Origin: Sphingobium subterraneum
GTDB taxonomy: Bacteria > Pseudomonadota > Alphaproteobacteria > Sphingomonadales > Sphingomonadaceae
Direction: 5' to 3'
Length of the DNA stretch: 64,000 nt
NCBI RefSeq assembly: GCF_014199435.1
Contig: NZ_JACIJP010000003.1
Span: forward strand, 186,001-250,000
Numbering within the stretch: the first letter of the stretch is position 1; every line of letters starts with the position of its first letter. Shown here one piece after another: positions 39,439 through 48,561 of the stretch. Made by a program: the position numbers and the translations under genes. The notes under the pieces were generated by a model. It saw only the letters and a program-made list of their open reading frames with translations. It had not been told where the DNA came from and searched no databases.

Positions 39439-42400
39439 TCAGCTCCCCTCGCAGCGCCACTCCAGTCGGTTGAGCGTATCGGCCAGGCTGCTGGCGGTAT
39501 AGGGTTTGGCAATCACGTCCGCACACGGATCGTTGGCGTAGCGCGAAGCCAAGGCCTCCACATCCTCGTTGCTGGCCAGCAGCAGCGGGAGATCGACATG
39601 CATGGCGCGCAGTTCCGCGACGAGCGCGTCACCGCGCCGATCGGGCAGGTTCTGGTCGATGATGATGCCGTCATAGCGCCCCTGCGCGGACCGTACCTTG
39701 CCCAGCGCCTCGGCGGCGTTGGCCGCCTCCTCCACCGCAAAGCCTTCGCCGCGCAGCCCCTCCGCCGTCAGCGTGCGCACGGTGGGTTCGGCCTCGACCA
39801 GCAACAGCCGACCGGTTCGCCCAATATCGAGCAGATCCCGCACTTTCTGGCCCAGCGCGGCGTAGGTAAACGGCTTGGCGATCATCTCCACGCCCGGCTC
39901 CAGCCGTCCGCCGTTGACCATGGCGTTCCGGGTATAGCCGGAGGTGTAGAGGATGCGCAGTTTCGGCTGGATCTTGCGCGCCTCCTCGGCCAATTCGTTG
40001 CCGGACATGCCGGGCATCACGACGTCGGTAAACAGCAGGTCAATCGGCTCGGCCTGTCGTTTGAGCAGCCGCAGCGCCGACGGCCCATCATGCGCCTCCA
40101 GCACGCGGTAGCCCAGATCGCGCAGACACTCGACGGTGTAGGCGCGGACGTCGTCATCGTCTTCCACCGCCAGAATTGTCTCCCGCCGCTGCGACTTTTC
40201 GAGCGACGCGCCGTTCGACGCTTCGTCGTCCGCGCCCTGGGAATTCATCATGCGCGGCAGATAAATCTTGACCGTCGTGCCCTTCCCTTCCTCGGAATAG
40301 ACTTTCACATGGCCGCCGGACTGTTTGACGAATCCATAGACCATCGACAGCCCCAGCCCCGTGCCCCGGCCCACTTCCTTGGTCGTGAAGAAAGGTTCGA
40401 ACACATGCGCGACCGTTTCGCGCGACATGCCATGGCCGCTGTCGGTCACGGCGATCACGACATATTGCCCGGCCGCGACTTCGGCATGGACCGCGGTATA
40501 GGCCTCATCAATGCGGGCGTTCGCGGTCTCGACGACCAGTTCTCCCCCATCGGGCATCGCGTCCCGCGCATTTACGGCAAGGTTAAGCAGCGCGCTTTCG
40601 AGCTGGTTCGGGTCAGCCTCCACCCGCCACAACCCCGGCGACGTGACGATTTCCAGCCGGATCGTCTCCCCCAGCGACCGGCTCAACATGTCCGACATGC
40701 CCAGCACCAGCCGGTCTACGTCGATCGCCTTGGGTGCGAGCGGCTGACGGCGGGAGAAGGCAAGCAACCGGTGCGTCAGCGATGCGGCGCGCTCTGCCCC
40801 CTTCATCGCGTTTTCCAGGGCACGGCGTGATCGCGCCTCGGCGACCCCAGCGGTATCGAGAGCGCGCACCGCCATATCGATATTGCCGGTAACAACGGTC
40901 AACAAATTGTTGAAATCATGCGCAATTCCGCCGGTCAGCTGGCCGATCGCCTCCATCTTTTGCGACTGACGCAAGGCTTCCTGCGTCTGCTCCAGCGCGC
41001 GCTGGCCCTCTTTCTCGGTCTGGATGTCACGCACAATCGCGTGAATGAGACCGTCACCGGACACAGCCGTCCAGGAAACCCAGCGATGGCCACCGTCCTT
41101 CTGCAGCATGCGGATCTCAACGTTCAGGGTCTTCTGGCCATCCCTCTGCGCCGCCATTTCCCGCTGGGCCACGGGATGATCGTCCGGGTGAACAAAATCC
41201 AGAATATCCTGCCCCAGCAAATCCGGCTCGTCCCACCCAAGCAGCTCGGTGCAGGCGGGATTGGCGGCCTGGATGCTGCCGTCGAACCGGGTGACGACCA
41301 TCATGTCGTTGGACAGGCGCCACATCCGGTTCCGCTCGGCCGACTGTTCGGCAACGCGCTGTTCCAGCGTCTCGTTCAACTGCTGCAGCGCCTCCTCATT
41401 GCGCTTGCGATCGGTCACGTCGTAGACCACACCTGCGAAACGGATGACCCCCTGCTCGTCGTCCTCCAGCGCTTCGGCGCGGCGCGCGAACCAGCGTTCC
41501 TCGCCCGTATCGGCGCGACGCACGCGATATTCGGCATAGCCCAGCGCGCCCTCGTGAATGATCGGCTGCAACGTACCCAGCGTGCTTCGGTCTGCCGGGT
41601 GAACCAGGGCGGCGGCCTCCGCGATGTCGATTTCGGCACGGACGTCCAGCCCCCATAAGCGACAGAATTCCTCCGTCACGGTCAACTTGCCCGATTTGGG
41701 GTGCAACTCGAACGCCCCGATGCCCCCCGCGCGCTGCGCCAGGCGAAGGCGATCCTGCGTACGATGCTGGTCGCTGACGTCGTGGCCACTGACGAAGATG
41801 CCCGACACCCGTCCATAGCTATCCCGGATCGGCTGATAGATGAAATTGAGATACGCCACGATCGGCGCGCGCCCTGCGTCCCGCTGCAGGAGCACCGGCG
41901 TATCTTCCCCGATATAGGCTTCGCCGGACGAATAGACAGAATCCAGCAGGTCGATGAACCCCTGTGCGCCAACCTCCGGCAACGCCTCGGACACCGTTTT
42001 GCCAATGACATCGCGATTGCCGACCAGCTGGCGATAGGCCGCATTGGCAATTTCCAGAATATGCGTGGGGCCCCGCAGCATCGCCATGAAACCCGGCGAT
42101 TTCTCGAACATGTGGCGCAACCGGTCATGTTCGTCGGCAAGCTGCCGCTCGGCCCGTACCTGCGCCGTCACCTCCGTGACGACGGCGAGCACGCCCAGGA
42201 TTTTTCCCGCTTCGTCGATTACCGGGGAATAATCGAGATCGAACCAAGCCTCGCGCTCCTCACCGCTGCGCAACAGCGTAAATTCCTGCTCCTTGTAAGA
42301 CAGGGTTTGACCCGACAGCACCGCTCGCATCACTTTGCCGTTAAAGGCCGAAGCCTCCGGCCATGCGTCTTTCACCGGCTGCCCAAGGATCCGGAGATAC

Positions 42401-42651
42401 CGGTCGGCCGCAACCTCTGCGTAGCCGTCGTTAAAGATCATGATCCCTTCGTCGCCCCACATCGTCGCCATCGCCGTGGGCGATTGCAGGATCAAGGATA
42501 CGGTCGCCCGCATCGTCGGCGACCATTGCTCCATCGGACCGACGGGCGTACGCGCCCAGTCATGACCGGCGACCAGATCCTGCATCTTGCCGTTGGTGTG
42601 CCGAACGTCGGGAAGACTGTCCCGGCTAGCCGTGCCCCCCTTGGCTGTCAC
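39439..42651 (-). CDS. hybrid sensor histidine kinase with multiple PAS and two receiver domains
   Basis: 1070 residues. The N-terminal half has about four PAS/PAC sensor modules, one near residues 1-165 (WARTPVGPMEQWSPTMR) and others through about 510. The HisKA block carries the phospho-His in GGIAHDFNNLLTVVTGN (about 570). The HATPase follows, with N-box NLAVNARDAMPDGG and G-box GRGTGLGLSMVYGF. Then come two receiver domains. The first has DDDDVR and TDVVMPGMSG (phospho-Asp about 925). The second has LLVEAEPTVR and DQNLPDRRGD. A PAS-HWE-like origin is possible. No membrane segment, so the sensor is cytosolic. Its ATG overlaps the stop of the ParD-like gene (ATGA). Confidence 0.92.
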   Translation of the reverse strand: MTAKGGTASRDSLPDVRHTNGKMQDLVAGHDWARTPVGPMEQWSPTMRATVSLILQSPTAMATMWGDEGIMIFNDGYAEVAADRYLRILGQPVKDAWPEASAFNGKVMRAVLSGQTLSYKEQEFTLLRSGEEREAWFDLDYSPVIDEAGKILGVLAVVTEVTAQVRAERQLADEHDRLRHMFEKSPGFMAMLRGPTHILEIANAAYRQLVGNRDVIGKTVSEALPEVGAQGFIDLLDSVYSSGEAYIGEDTPVLLQRDAGRAPIVAYLNFIYQPIRDSYGRVSGIFVSGHDVSDQHRTQDRLRLAQRAGGIGAFELHPKSGKLTVTEEFCRLWGLDVRAEIDIAEAAALVHPADRSTLGTLQPIIHEGALGYAEYRVRRADTGEERWFARRAEALEDDEQGVIRFAGVVYDVTDRKRNEEALQQLNETLEQRVAEQSAERNRMWRLSNDMMVVTRFDGSIQAANPACTELLGWDEPDLLGQDILDFVHPDDHPVAQREMAAQRDGQKTLNVEIRMLQKDGGHRWVSWTAVSGDGLIHAIVRDIQTEKEGQRALEQTQEALRQSQKMEAIGQLTGGIAHDFNNLLTVVTGNIDMAVRALDTAGVAEARSRRALENAMKGAERAASLTHRLLAFSRRQPLAPKAIDVDRLVLGMSDMLSRSLGETIRLEIVTSPGLWRVEADPNQLESALLNLAVNARDAMPDGGELVVETANARIDEAYTAVHAEVAAGQYVVIAVTDSGHGMSRETVAHVFEPFFTTKEVGRGTGLGLSMVYGFVKQSGGHVKVYSEEGKGTTVKIYLPRMMNSQGADDEASNGASLEKSQRRETILAVEDDDDVRAYTVECLRDLGYRVLEAHDGPSALRLLKRQAEPIDLLFTDVVMPGMSGNELAEEARKIQPKLRILYTSGYTRNAMVNGGRLEPGVEMIAKPFTYAALGQKVRDLLDIGRTGRLLLVEAEPTVRTLTAEGLRGEGFAVEEAANAAEALGKVRSAQGRYDGIIIDQNLPDRRGDALVAELRAMHVDLPLLLASNEDVEALASRYANDPCADVIAKPYTASSLADTLNRLEWRCEGS

Positions 42652-42908
42652 GATGCCTTTATCTCCCGTCTGTCCGTCGCGGTTTTGCGCGACGGCAGCT
42701 CGGAGCGTCCCGTCCCTCTCTCGGCAGCATTAGCCCGCGCGGGGTGACGGGAATGGGCCTGACCATTTTGCATTTCGGGCATCAGGGCGCGAAGCCCCTC
42801 GCGAACGACCTCACTGGCGCTGGCATAGCGCCCCGAACGCACAAGGTCTGTGATGAAGCGGTCCAGCTCGGGGCTCAGCGAAACGGTGCGAATGTGACGG
42901 GACGGCAT
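42648..42908 (-). CDS. orphan ParD/CopG-like antitoxin
   Basis: 86 residues from the ATG at 42908 (MPSRHIRTVSLSPELDRFITDL). The first ~50 residues match the ribbon-helix-helix ParD pattern: VSLSPELDRFITDLVRSGRY and ASASEVVREGLRAL. The C-terminal ~35 residues, which would bind the toxin, are basic and unlike ParD. No ParE or other toxin gene is next to it; instead it is coupled to the histidine kinase by a 4-base overlap. A DNA-binding regulator of its own operon is the likely job. Confidence 0.75.
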   Translation of the reverse strand: MPSRHIRTVSLSPELDRFITDLVRSGRYASASEVVREGLRALMPEMQNGQAHSRHPARANAAERGTGRSELPSRKTATDRREIKAS

Positions 42909-43302
42909 AACTCTCCGGCGCGTTGTGGAATACACGGTGTTAACCTGTAATACCCGCGATCCCCCGATTGGTTCCGCATCCTGCCGCAACCGGGAAGAAA
43001 TCCGCACACCGGACTTTGGTGCAGAGCGATCCGCGACGCGGCTCCGGAAGACCTAGGCTCAGGACAATGGCAAGAGCTCCGATCGGCCGGCACACCGGAA
43101 GCGGGACGCTGAACTCGCGCGGCTGTTCAAGCGAAGCCCTTCTATTTTGCGTCGGCATGTGCTAACAGTCCGATGTTCACGTCGCTTTCGACGGATGAAT
43201 TGGTGGCGTGTGCCGCCTTCTTTATCCCCTTTTAGCTTCACAACACAGATATTCCCGGATCTTCGGGCGTGTCTATCACTCATTGTTTAAGGGGTTTCCC
43301 AA
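42909..43302. other. divergent regulatory spacer
   Basis: 394 bases between the ParD-like gene and the cold-shock gene. Small open frames here lack ribosome binding sites and look like shadows. Near the right end is AAGGGG (43290-43295), the ribosome binding site of the cold-shock gene, and an AT-rich stretch before it. Cold-shock genes usually have a long leader, but I could not define one. Confidence 0.4.
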
Positions 43303-43509
43303 ATGATCACCGGAACTGTAAAATTCTTTAACGATGCCAAGGGCTTTGGCTTCATCGCGCCGGAAAGCGGCGGTGGCGATGCCTTCGTGCATATCTCGGC
43401 TGTCGAACGCGCGGGCATGCGGACGCTGGTCCAGGATCAGCGCGTTTCCTACGACCTGGAAACCGACAATCGTGGCAAGACGTCCGCCGTCAACCTGCAG
43501 GCGGCGTAA
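43303..43509 (+). CDS. cold-shock protein, CspA family
   Basis: 68 residues: GTVKFFNDAKGFGFIAPESGG and DAFVHISAVERAG are the RNP1 (KGFGFI) and RNP2 (VFVH-like) single-stranded nucleic-acid binding motifs. It melts RNA secondary structure or acts as an RNA chaperone at low temperature or on entry to stress. It is followed by a DUF6481 gene 14 bases on, a pairing common in sphingomonads. Confidence 0.95.
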   Translation: MITGTVKFFNDAKGFGFIAPESGGGDAFVHISAVERAGMRTLVQDQRVSYDLETDNRGKTSAVNLQAA

Positions 43510-43523
43510 GGAGGCGTTTGCCC

Positions 43524-43859
43524 ATGCATGGTTACAAGGAACCGAGTTTCCAGGAACGCACGGCCGCCGCAGCTCGAGCGCGTAACAGCGCGCTCGAGAA
43601 GCTGCAGGCCCGTCCGCCGTTGAGCCAGGACGAAATCGACCGGCGGGTGGCCGCGCAGGCGGCCAAGGACGCCGCCGCACAGGCGAAGCGCGCGGCGGCC
43701 GTGCTGGCGCGTGAAGCCGCCGCTGAAGCCAAGGCAGAACGCGGTCGCGAGGCCGCTCGTCTGGTTGAACCCGCAGCGACCGACCCGGTGCTGACCGAAA
43801 GCGAACGGAAGGCGGCACGTGACGCGCGTTATGCCGCCCGCAAGCACCGCAAGGGCTGA
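43524..43859 (+). CDS. DUF6481 family protein
   Basis: 111 residues from the ATG at 43524; AAGGAGG (43508-43514) is 9 bases ahead, which beats the TTG at 43518. Mostly one long charged, Ala-rich helix (residues about 35-85) with a basic tail (ARDARYAARKHRKG). Likely a coiled coil or nucleic-acid-binding protein. Follows the cold-shock gene and is probably co-transcribed. Function unknown. Confidence 0.8.
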   Translation: MHGYKEPSFQERTAAAARARNSALEKLQARPPLSQDEIDRRVAAQAAKDAAAQAKRAAAVLAREAAAEAKAERGREAARLVEPAATDPVLTESERKAARDARYAARKHRKG

Positions 43860-43883
43860 GCACACCTGCATGGAAGCGCATCG

Positions 43884-44612
43884 ATGATCCCGCGCGAACT
43901 CATCGGAACCGCCGAAATTCCCGGTGGAGAGCATTTGCGCCTGATCCGGCATGGCGACGATTTTGTCATCATGATCGGCCGCAACGAGCTGATGAACACC
44001 CGGATGCGCGGTTCGGAGGAAGCTCTGGCCACCATGAGCTGCGCGCGGATTGCTGGCCGGAAGAACCCCCGCCTGTTGATCGGTGGTTATGGCATGGGCT
44101 TTACCCTGCGTGCGGCTCTGGCGGTACTCCCGCCAGACGCGCATGTCGCCGTGGCAGAACTCGTGCCCGAGATCATCGAGTGGGCGCGCGGACCAATGCA
44201 GGACGTGGCGGCGGGATGCCTCGAAGACCGGCGCGTTCACATCATCGAAGAGGATGTCGTCGATGTGATCCGGTCCCGGCCCGCGTCGTTCGACGCCATC
44301 CTGCTGGACGTGGACAATGGACCCGATGGTCTGGTGCGCGAGGCCAACAACCAGCTCTATTCCCAACAGGGCCTGAGGGCGGCTCACGCCGCGCTAAGGC
44401 CCGGTGGCGTACTCGCAATCTGGTCCGCCGCCAAGGACGACGCATTTGCCCGTCGGTTGAAGACCGCCGGCTTTGCCGTCGATGAGATAGCCGTTCGAGC
44501 GCGGGGCAACGGCAAAGGCGCCAAACATGTGATCTGGTTCGCTACCGCGTCTCTTGGCGGACGCACATTTCCCCGGCCCACACCTGATCAGGAGACCGCT
44601 TATGTCCCGTGA
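43884..44612 (+). CDS. spermidine-synthase-like methyltransferase-fold protein
   Basis: 242 residues. The sequence PRLLIGGYGMGFTLRAALAVLPPDAHVAVAELVPEIIEWA (motif I, then the acidic residue of motif II) and the later FDAILLDVDNGPDG give the AdoMet/polyamine synthase fold. It lacks the usual D-x-x-x GGG start of spermidine synthases, so the substrate is doubtful. It overlaps the next small gene by 11 bases. Confidence 0.8.
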   Translation: MIPRELIGTAEIPGGEHLRLIRHGDDFVIMIGRNELMNTRMRGSEEALATMSCARIAGRKNPRLLIGGYGMGFTLRAALAVLPPDAHVAVAELVPEIIEWARGPMQDVAAGCLEDRRVHIIEEDVVDVIRSRPASFDAILLDVDNGPDGLVREANNQLYSQQGLRAAHAALRPGGVLAIWSAAKDDAFARRLKTAGFAVDEIAVRARGNGKGAKHVIWFATASLGGRTFPRPTPDQETAYVP

Positions 44613-44811
44613 AAAAATTCAGCCCTTTTTGATCAATAAAGACGAAGAGGGAAATTTCCGACTGACGGTGCGCGATGTTCGCTACAACTCGCAGGGCTAT
44701 CCGATCGTAACGGCCACACTGCGGGACGACCTGTTCAAAACGGCGACCGCTGCGAGGACCTACGCCCGCGATCATTTCAAGGCCGAACCGGGTCAGTTCG
44801 CAACAAAGTAG
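44602..44811 (+). CDS. small hypothetical protein
   Basis: 69 residues from the ATG at 44602, with AGGAGACC ahead. Hydrophilic, with a beta-type core (GNFRLTVRDVRYNSQGYPIVTATL) and a helix (FKTATAARTYARDHF). Its start overlaps the preceding gene's end, so translation is coupled. Family not recognised. Confidence 0.7.
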   Translation: MSREKIQPFLINKDEEGNFRLTVRDVRYNSQGYPIVTATLRDDLFKTATAARTYARDHFKAEPGQFATK

Positions 44812-45142
44812 GAGCGAGGATAGCCCTCCCCGCGCCGTCTCAATGTCCGACCCGTCGACCCTGGGGTCGCAGCGCCCGGGCGATCACTCATCCTGCGCGC
44901 GTCCCATCAAATCCATGAAATTGCGGGCGGCATCACGGTCCCCCTCCTCCCTGAAAGCGACATCAGGTCGGGCGCCGCCCCAAGCAGGTGCGTGAGCGCC
45001 CACAAGGCAAAGCGGCGACCGCGTCAGTTTCTGTACCGACGTCGACGCGCATCCTCTCGATGCCGCAGTAATCAGCTGTTTTCGGCCCAGCTTGCATACA
45101 ACCTGACTTTCGCTATGCTGCGCCGCAATATGAAAGTCCCCC
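44812..45142. other. spacer before nasT
   Basis: 331 bases with no gene I can support. It has a CGACCCTGGGGTCG inverted repeat near 44857. The right end leads into the GTG of nasT; no clear promoter was found. Confidence 0.4.
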
Positions 45143-45721
45143 GTGCGCATTGCGATTGTTGACGAGTCCCCGGCGCGCGCCGCGGTGATTCAGGAAGGCT
45201 TGCAGTCGTCCGGCCTGACCGACATCCTCGTCCTGTCGGAGCGGAAGGATCTCGTCGCGCGAATCGAGACATTTGGTCCCGATGTGATCCTTATGGATCT
45301 CGCCAATCCCCGGCGTGACGAGCTGGAAGAGCTGTTTGCCGTGTCGAAGGCGTTGGCCAAGCCGGTCGCGATGTTCGTTGACAGCAGCGACGACACGGCG
45401 ATGGAAGCCGCCGTTGAAGCGGGCGTGTCGGCCTATGTGGTGGATGGGCTGAAGGCCGCCCGCATCCGGCCTATCCTGGAACTCGCGATCAAGCGTTTTC
45501 ATGCCTTCGCCCGATTGCGACTGGAGCTGGACGAGGCCAAGACAGCCCTTGCCGAACGCGATGTTATCGACCGGGCCAAGCGGTTGCTCATGAAAAAGCG
45601 GAACATCGACGAGCCTGCGGCCTACACCCTGCTCCGCAAGACGGCGATGGATAATGGTCGCAAGATTGCCGACGTTGCGGACGCGCTGCTCACGGCAGAA
45701 AAACTGATGGGAGGGCTGTGA
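45143..45721 (+). CDS. nasT: ANTAR-domain antiterminator NasT
   Basis: 192 residues from a GTG at 45143. The N-terminal receiver-like domain has MRIAIVDESPARAAVIQ, DVILMDLANPRRD (the Asp that would be phosphorylated) and a Ser/Asp later. The C-terminal ANTAR domain (about 130-190) is a three-helix bundle with RDVIDRAKRLLMKKRNIDEPAAY and RKTAMDNGRKIADVADALL, the RNA-binding signature. It binds tandem hexaloop hairpins in nitrate-operon leaders; suitable hairpins lie at 47007-47063. Its stop overlaps nasS (GTGA). Confidence 0.93.
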   Translation: MRIAIVDESPARAAVIQEGLQSSGLTDILVLSERKDLVARIETFGPDVILMDLANPRRDELEELFAVSKALAKPVAMFVDSSDDTAMEAAVEAGVSAYVVDGLKAARIRPILELAIKRFHAFARLRLELDEAKTALAERDVIDRAKRLLMKKRNIDEPAAYTLLRKTAMDNGRKIADVADALLTAEKLMGGL

Positions 45722-46929
45722 CGGTGACGGAAACGATGCGGATCGGCTTCCTTCCCCTTGTGGATGCGGGCCTACCCATTCTCGCCCGGGAAATGGGGTT
45801 TGCCGAGGACGAGGGCCTGACCTTCGATCTGGTGCGTGACATGAGCTGGGCAACGGTGTGCGACCGGTTGCTTTACGGGCATAGCGACGCTGCCCATCTG
45901 GTCGCGCCGCTCGCCATCGCAACGACGCTGGGCCTGGGGCGCCCGGCCGTTCCGCTGTCGGTTCCCTTTGTATTGGGACTGAACGGCAACGCCATCACAG
46001 TTCGGCCCGATCTGGCAGAGCAGCTTACCACGACAGGCACGCCAGGCGACATAAGGGAGATCGGTCGCCGTCTGGCCACCGTGGTGCGAAAGGCAGGCCG
46101 CAAGCTTCGCTTCGGGGTGGTGCATCGCTATTCGAGCCATAATTACATGCTGCGCTACTGGCTCCGCGCCAGCGGCATTGACCCCAATCAGGATGTGGAA
46201 ATTGTCACGGTCGCCCCGCCGTTTGCGACGGATGCGCTCTCCAGCGGCGAAGTTGATGGCATATGCGTGGGCGAACCGTGGAACAGCGTGGCGGTGGACC
46301 GGGGTGTTGGCGTAATCATCGTGGTGACGTCGCAAATCTGGCGGCGCGGTGTCGAGAAGGTGCTGGCGATCAAGTCGGAGACGATGACCCAACGGCCCGA
46401 AGCCACAGCGCGGCTGTTGCGGGCGCTATGGCGCGCGGGGCAAGCCTTTGCCGATCCGGCCCGGCTGGACGAAGTGGCGGCTATCCTGGCCCAACCGGAA
46501 TATCTCGACGGATCACAGGAACTGATCAGGGGCGCTGTGGCGGACCAGATCCTGTTCGCACGCGACCATGAACGGATCCATGTACCCGACTTCATGTTTC
46601 AGCACCGCGAGGCAGCCAATTTCCCGTGGCAAAGTCAGGCAGCCTGGCTGTATGCGCAAATGTGCGCGGCAGGCCATGTTACGTCCGATGCTACCGACTA
46701 TGAAACGGCGCAGCGCGTGTTCCGGCCCGATATCTATCGGGCCGCGCTCGCCCCGCTTGGCGTCCCCCTGCCGGGCGCAAGTGCCAAGCTGGAGGGCGGT
46801 CTTGAGCTTCCCACCGGGGTGGGAACGACGCAAGGGCGGCTGGTCCTCGGCCCGGACCGCTTTTTCGACGGACGCCCTTTCGACCCCGAACGGCTTGACC
46901 AATATTTGGCGGAACTGGCTCAAATATAG
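45718..46929 (+). CDS. nasS: nitrate sensor NasS (cytosolic NrtA-like)
   Basis: 403 residues from the GTG at 45718, in a 4-base overlap with nasT. It has the NrtA/CmpA-type binding-protein fold but no signal peptide, so it stays in the cytosol. Family marks: LRIGFLPLVDAGLPILA-like start, HNYMLRYWLRASGIDP, and GICVGEPWNSVAV (about 180-192), a ligand motif shared with NrtA (CVGEPWN). In the known NasST system NasS sequesters NasT without nitrate and releases it on nitrate or nitrite binding. Confidence 0.9.
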   Translation: MTVTETMRIGFLPLVDAGLPILAREMGFAEDEGLTFDLVRDMSWATVCDRLLYGHSDAAHLVAPLAIATTLGLGRPAVPLSVPFVLGLNGNAITVRPDLAEQLTTTGTPGDIREIGRRLATVVRKAGRKLRFGVVHRYSSHNYMLRYWLRASGIDPNQDVEIVTVAPPFATDALSSGEVDGICVGEPWNSVAVDRGVGVIIVVTSQIWRRGVEKVLAIKSETMTQRPEATARLLRALWRAGQAFADPARLDEVAAILAQPEYLDGSQELIRGAVADQILFARDHERIHVPDFMFQHREAANFPWQSQAAWLYAQMCAAGHVTSDATDYETAQRVFRPDIYRAALAPLGVPLPGASAKLEGGLELPTGVGTTQGRLVLGPDRFFDGRPFDPERLDQYLAELAQI

Positions 46930-47006
46930 CGTGCCAGAAGGGGAAAAATGGTGCGACGCAAAATTCCTTCTTGCGCAAAACGCGAATCGGTGACAGACTG
47001 TTCATC

Positions 47007-47063
47007 ATCGAAGCAACGTTGCTTTGGTCTTCAAAACTGACTTCTGCCAATGATGGCAAAGGT
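47007..47063 (+). ncRNA. NasT (ANTAR) RNA target: two tandem hexaloop hairpins
   Basis: P1: stem AAGC (47011-47014) with GCTT (47021-47024) closing the hexaloop AACGTT; two more pairs extend it. P2: stem TGCC (47045-47048) with GGCA (47055-47058) closing the hexaloop AATGAT, extended through one mismatch to about 47040-47063. Both loops have A at position 1 and G at position 4, the rule for ANTAR recognition. They lie in the nitrate-operon leader, 30 bases before a terminator. Confidence 0.85.
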
Positions 47064-47093
47064 TATAGCGACCCACAGGTCACAGGCAACGAC

Positions 47094-47138
47094 GCCGCCC
47101 GGAACAATCGCAAGATTGGCTTTCGAGGCGGCTTTTTT
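47094..47138 (+). terminator. intrinsic terminator (attenuator) in the nas leader
   Basis: GCCGCC (47094-47099) pairs with GGCGGC (47127-47132). The stem continues inward as CGGAA/TTTCG around an inner hairpin CAATC-GCAA-GATTG, with a bulged A. It is followed by six T (47133-47138). It stops transcription before nrtA unless the upstream ANTAR hairpins are held by NasT. Confidence 0.85.
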
Positions 47139-47259
47139 AATGCCCTTTTCAGGGCCGAAGAGGAGTTGGGACACGGTTTCAATCGTCTGAGCGGCACTCA
47201 TCCAGTGCCCGGGACCGCGAAAACCGGACCAGCCCCCGATCAACAGGGAGTGTAACAGA

Positions 47260-48552
47260 GTGAGCAACGGGGACGATCAAGACACGCGCGGACACACAGT
47301 CAGCCGTCGCGGACTGCTGAAAACGACGGGCACAGCAGCCATTTTTGCTGCGGTGCATCAGGCGTTTCCGTCGGGTGCGTTTGCCGCAGGCGGCGGGCCG
47401 GAAGTGAGCGGCGCCAAGCTGGGGTTCATCGCGCTGACCGACGCAGCACCTCTTATCGTCGCCAAGGAACTGGGGCTCTTCGCCAAACACGGTATGCCCG
47501 ATGTGTCCGTCGCCAAGCAGGCAAGCTGGGGCGCGACCCGCGACAATCTGGTGCTCGGCAGCGGCGGCGGCGGCATTGACGGCGCACACATCCTGTCCCC
47601 CATGCCCTACCTCATGTCGCTCGGTGTGAACTCCAAGCAGACGGCAATGAGCGTCCTTGCCCGGCTCAACGTCAACGGCCAGGGCATTTCCGTTTCCAAG
47701 GAATATCTTGCCGCGAAAGCGGGCCTGAACGCAGCCTCGATGAAGGGCGTGATCGCTCAGCGCAAGGCCGCGGGCAAGAAGATCACCATGGCCATGACAT
47801 TCCCCGGCGGCACGCACGACCTGTGGTTGCGCTACTGGCTGGCCGCAGGCGGTATCAATCCGGATGCCGACATCGAACTGATCACCATTCCGCCGCCGCA
47901 AATGGTCGCCAATATGAAGGCGGACACCATGGACGCCTTCTGCGTGGGCGAGCCGTGGAATGACCAACTGGTCGCGCAACAGCTCGGTTACACCGCCGTT
48001 TCCACGGGACAGATGTGGGCGAACCATCCGGAAAAATGCTTTGCGATGCGGTCTGACTGGATTGCGCAAAATCCCAATGCCGCTGTTGCGATCACTGCGG
48101 CAATCCTGGAGGCGCAGCGCTGGGCCGACAATCCCGCCAATATATCGCGCCTTGCCATGATGATCGCCGGCCGTGACTATCTGAAAGTCCCGGTATCCGA
48201 CATTGCCGACCGCCTGCAGGGCAATTTCACCATGGGCGACGGACGGAAATTCCCGAATGCGGCGTTCAAGATGAAGTTTTTCGCGGGCTACGCGTCCTTC
48301 CCGTACAAGAGCCATGATCTCTGGTTCCTGACTGAGAACCAGCGCTGGGGCAAACTGCCTCCCTCGCTCAACAAGAACGCCATTATTGCCAAGGTGAACC
48401 GGTCCGACATCTGGCGCAAAGCCGCCGCAAAGCTCGGTGGCAAGGGACCCGCCAGCGACAGCCGGGGCGTCGAGAAATTTTTCGACGGCAAGATTTTCAA
48501 CCCCGCCAATCCGGCCGCTTATCTTGCCAGCCTGGCCATCAAGAAGGTTTGA
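47260..48552 (+). CDS. nrtA: nitrate ABC-transporter periplasmic binding protein
   Basis: 430 residues from a GTG at 47260, with AGGGAG about 10 bases ahead. The N-terminus is a twin-arginine Tat signal (VSRRGLLKTTGTAAIFAAVH), so it is exported folded. The nitrate-binding fold has LGFIALTDAAPLIVAKELGLF (about 54-74), FPGGTHDLWLRYWLAAGGIN, and the DAFCVGEPWND ligand block (about 226-236). Catches nitrate (or nitrite/bicarbonate in related proteins) for NrtB/NrtD. First gene behind the leader terminator. Confidence 0.93.
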   Translation: MSNGDDQDTRGHTVSRRGLLKTTGTAAIFAAVHQAFPSGAFAAGGGPEVSGAKLGFIALTDAAPLIVAKELGLFAKHGMPDVSVAKQASWGATRDNLVLGSGGGGIDGAHILSPMPYLMSLGVNSKQTAMSVLARLNVNGQGISVSKEYLAAKAGLNAASMKGVIAQRKAAGKKITMAMTFPGGTHDLWLRYWLAAGGINPDADIELITIPPPQMVANMKADTMDAFCVGEPWNDQLVAQQLGYTAVSTGQMWANHPEKCFAMRSDWIAQNPNAAVAITAAILEAQRWADNPANISRLAMMIAGRDYLKVPVSDIADRLQGNFTMGDGRKFPNAAFKMKFFAGYASFPYKSHDLWFLTENQRWGKLPPSLNKNAIIAKVNRSDIWRKAAAKLGGKGPASDSRGVEKFFDGKIFNPANPAAYLASLAIKKV

Positions 48553-48561
48553 GGAGTGCGC

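Noticed and set aside
39598..40830. A 410-codon plus-strand frame inside the histidine kinase gene
   Set aside because: Shadow of the kinase C-terminal domains; high Arg/His/Gln content with no fold.
42940..43158. Small minus-strand frames before the cold-shock gene
   Set aside because: No ribosome binding site and low-information sequence; treated as spacer.
46971..47255. A 94-codon plus frame in the nas leader
   Set aside because: It runs through the ANTAR hairpins and the terminator, has no ribosome binding site, and is better explained as leader RNA.
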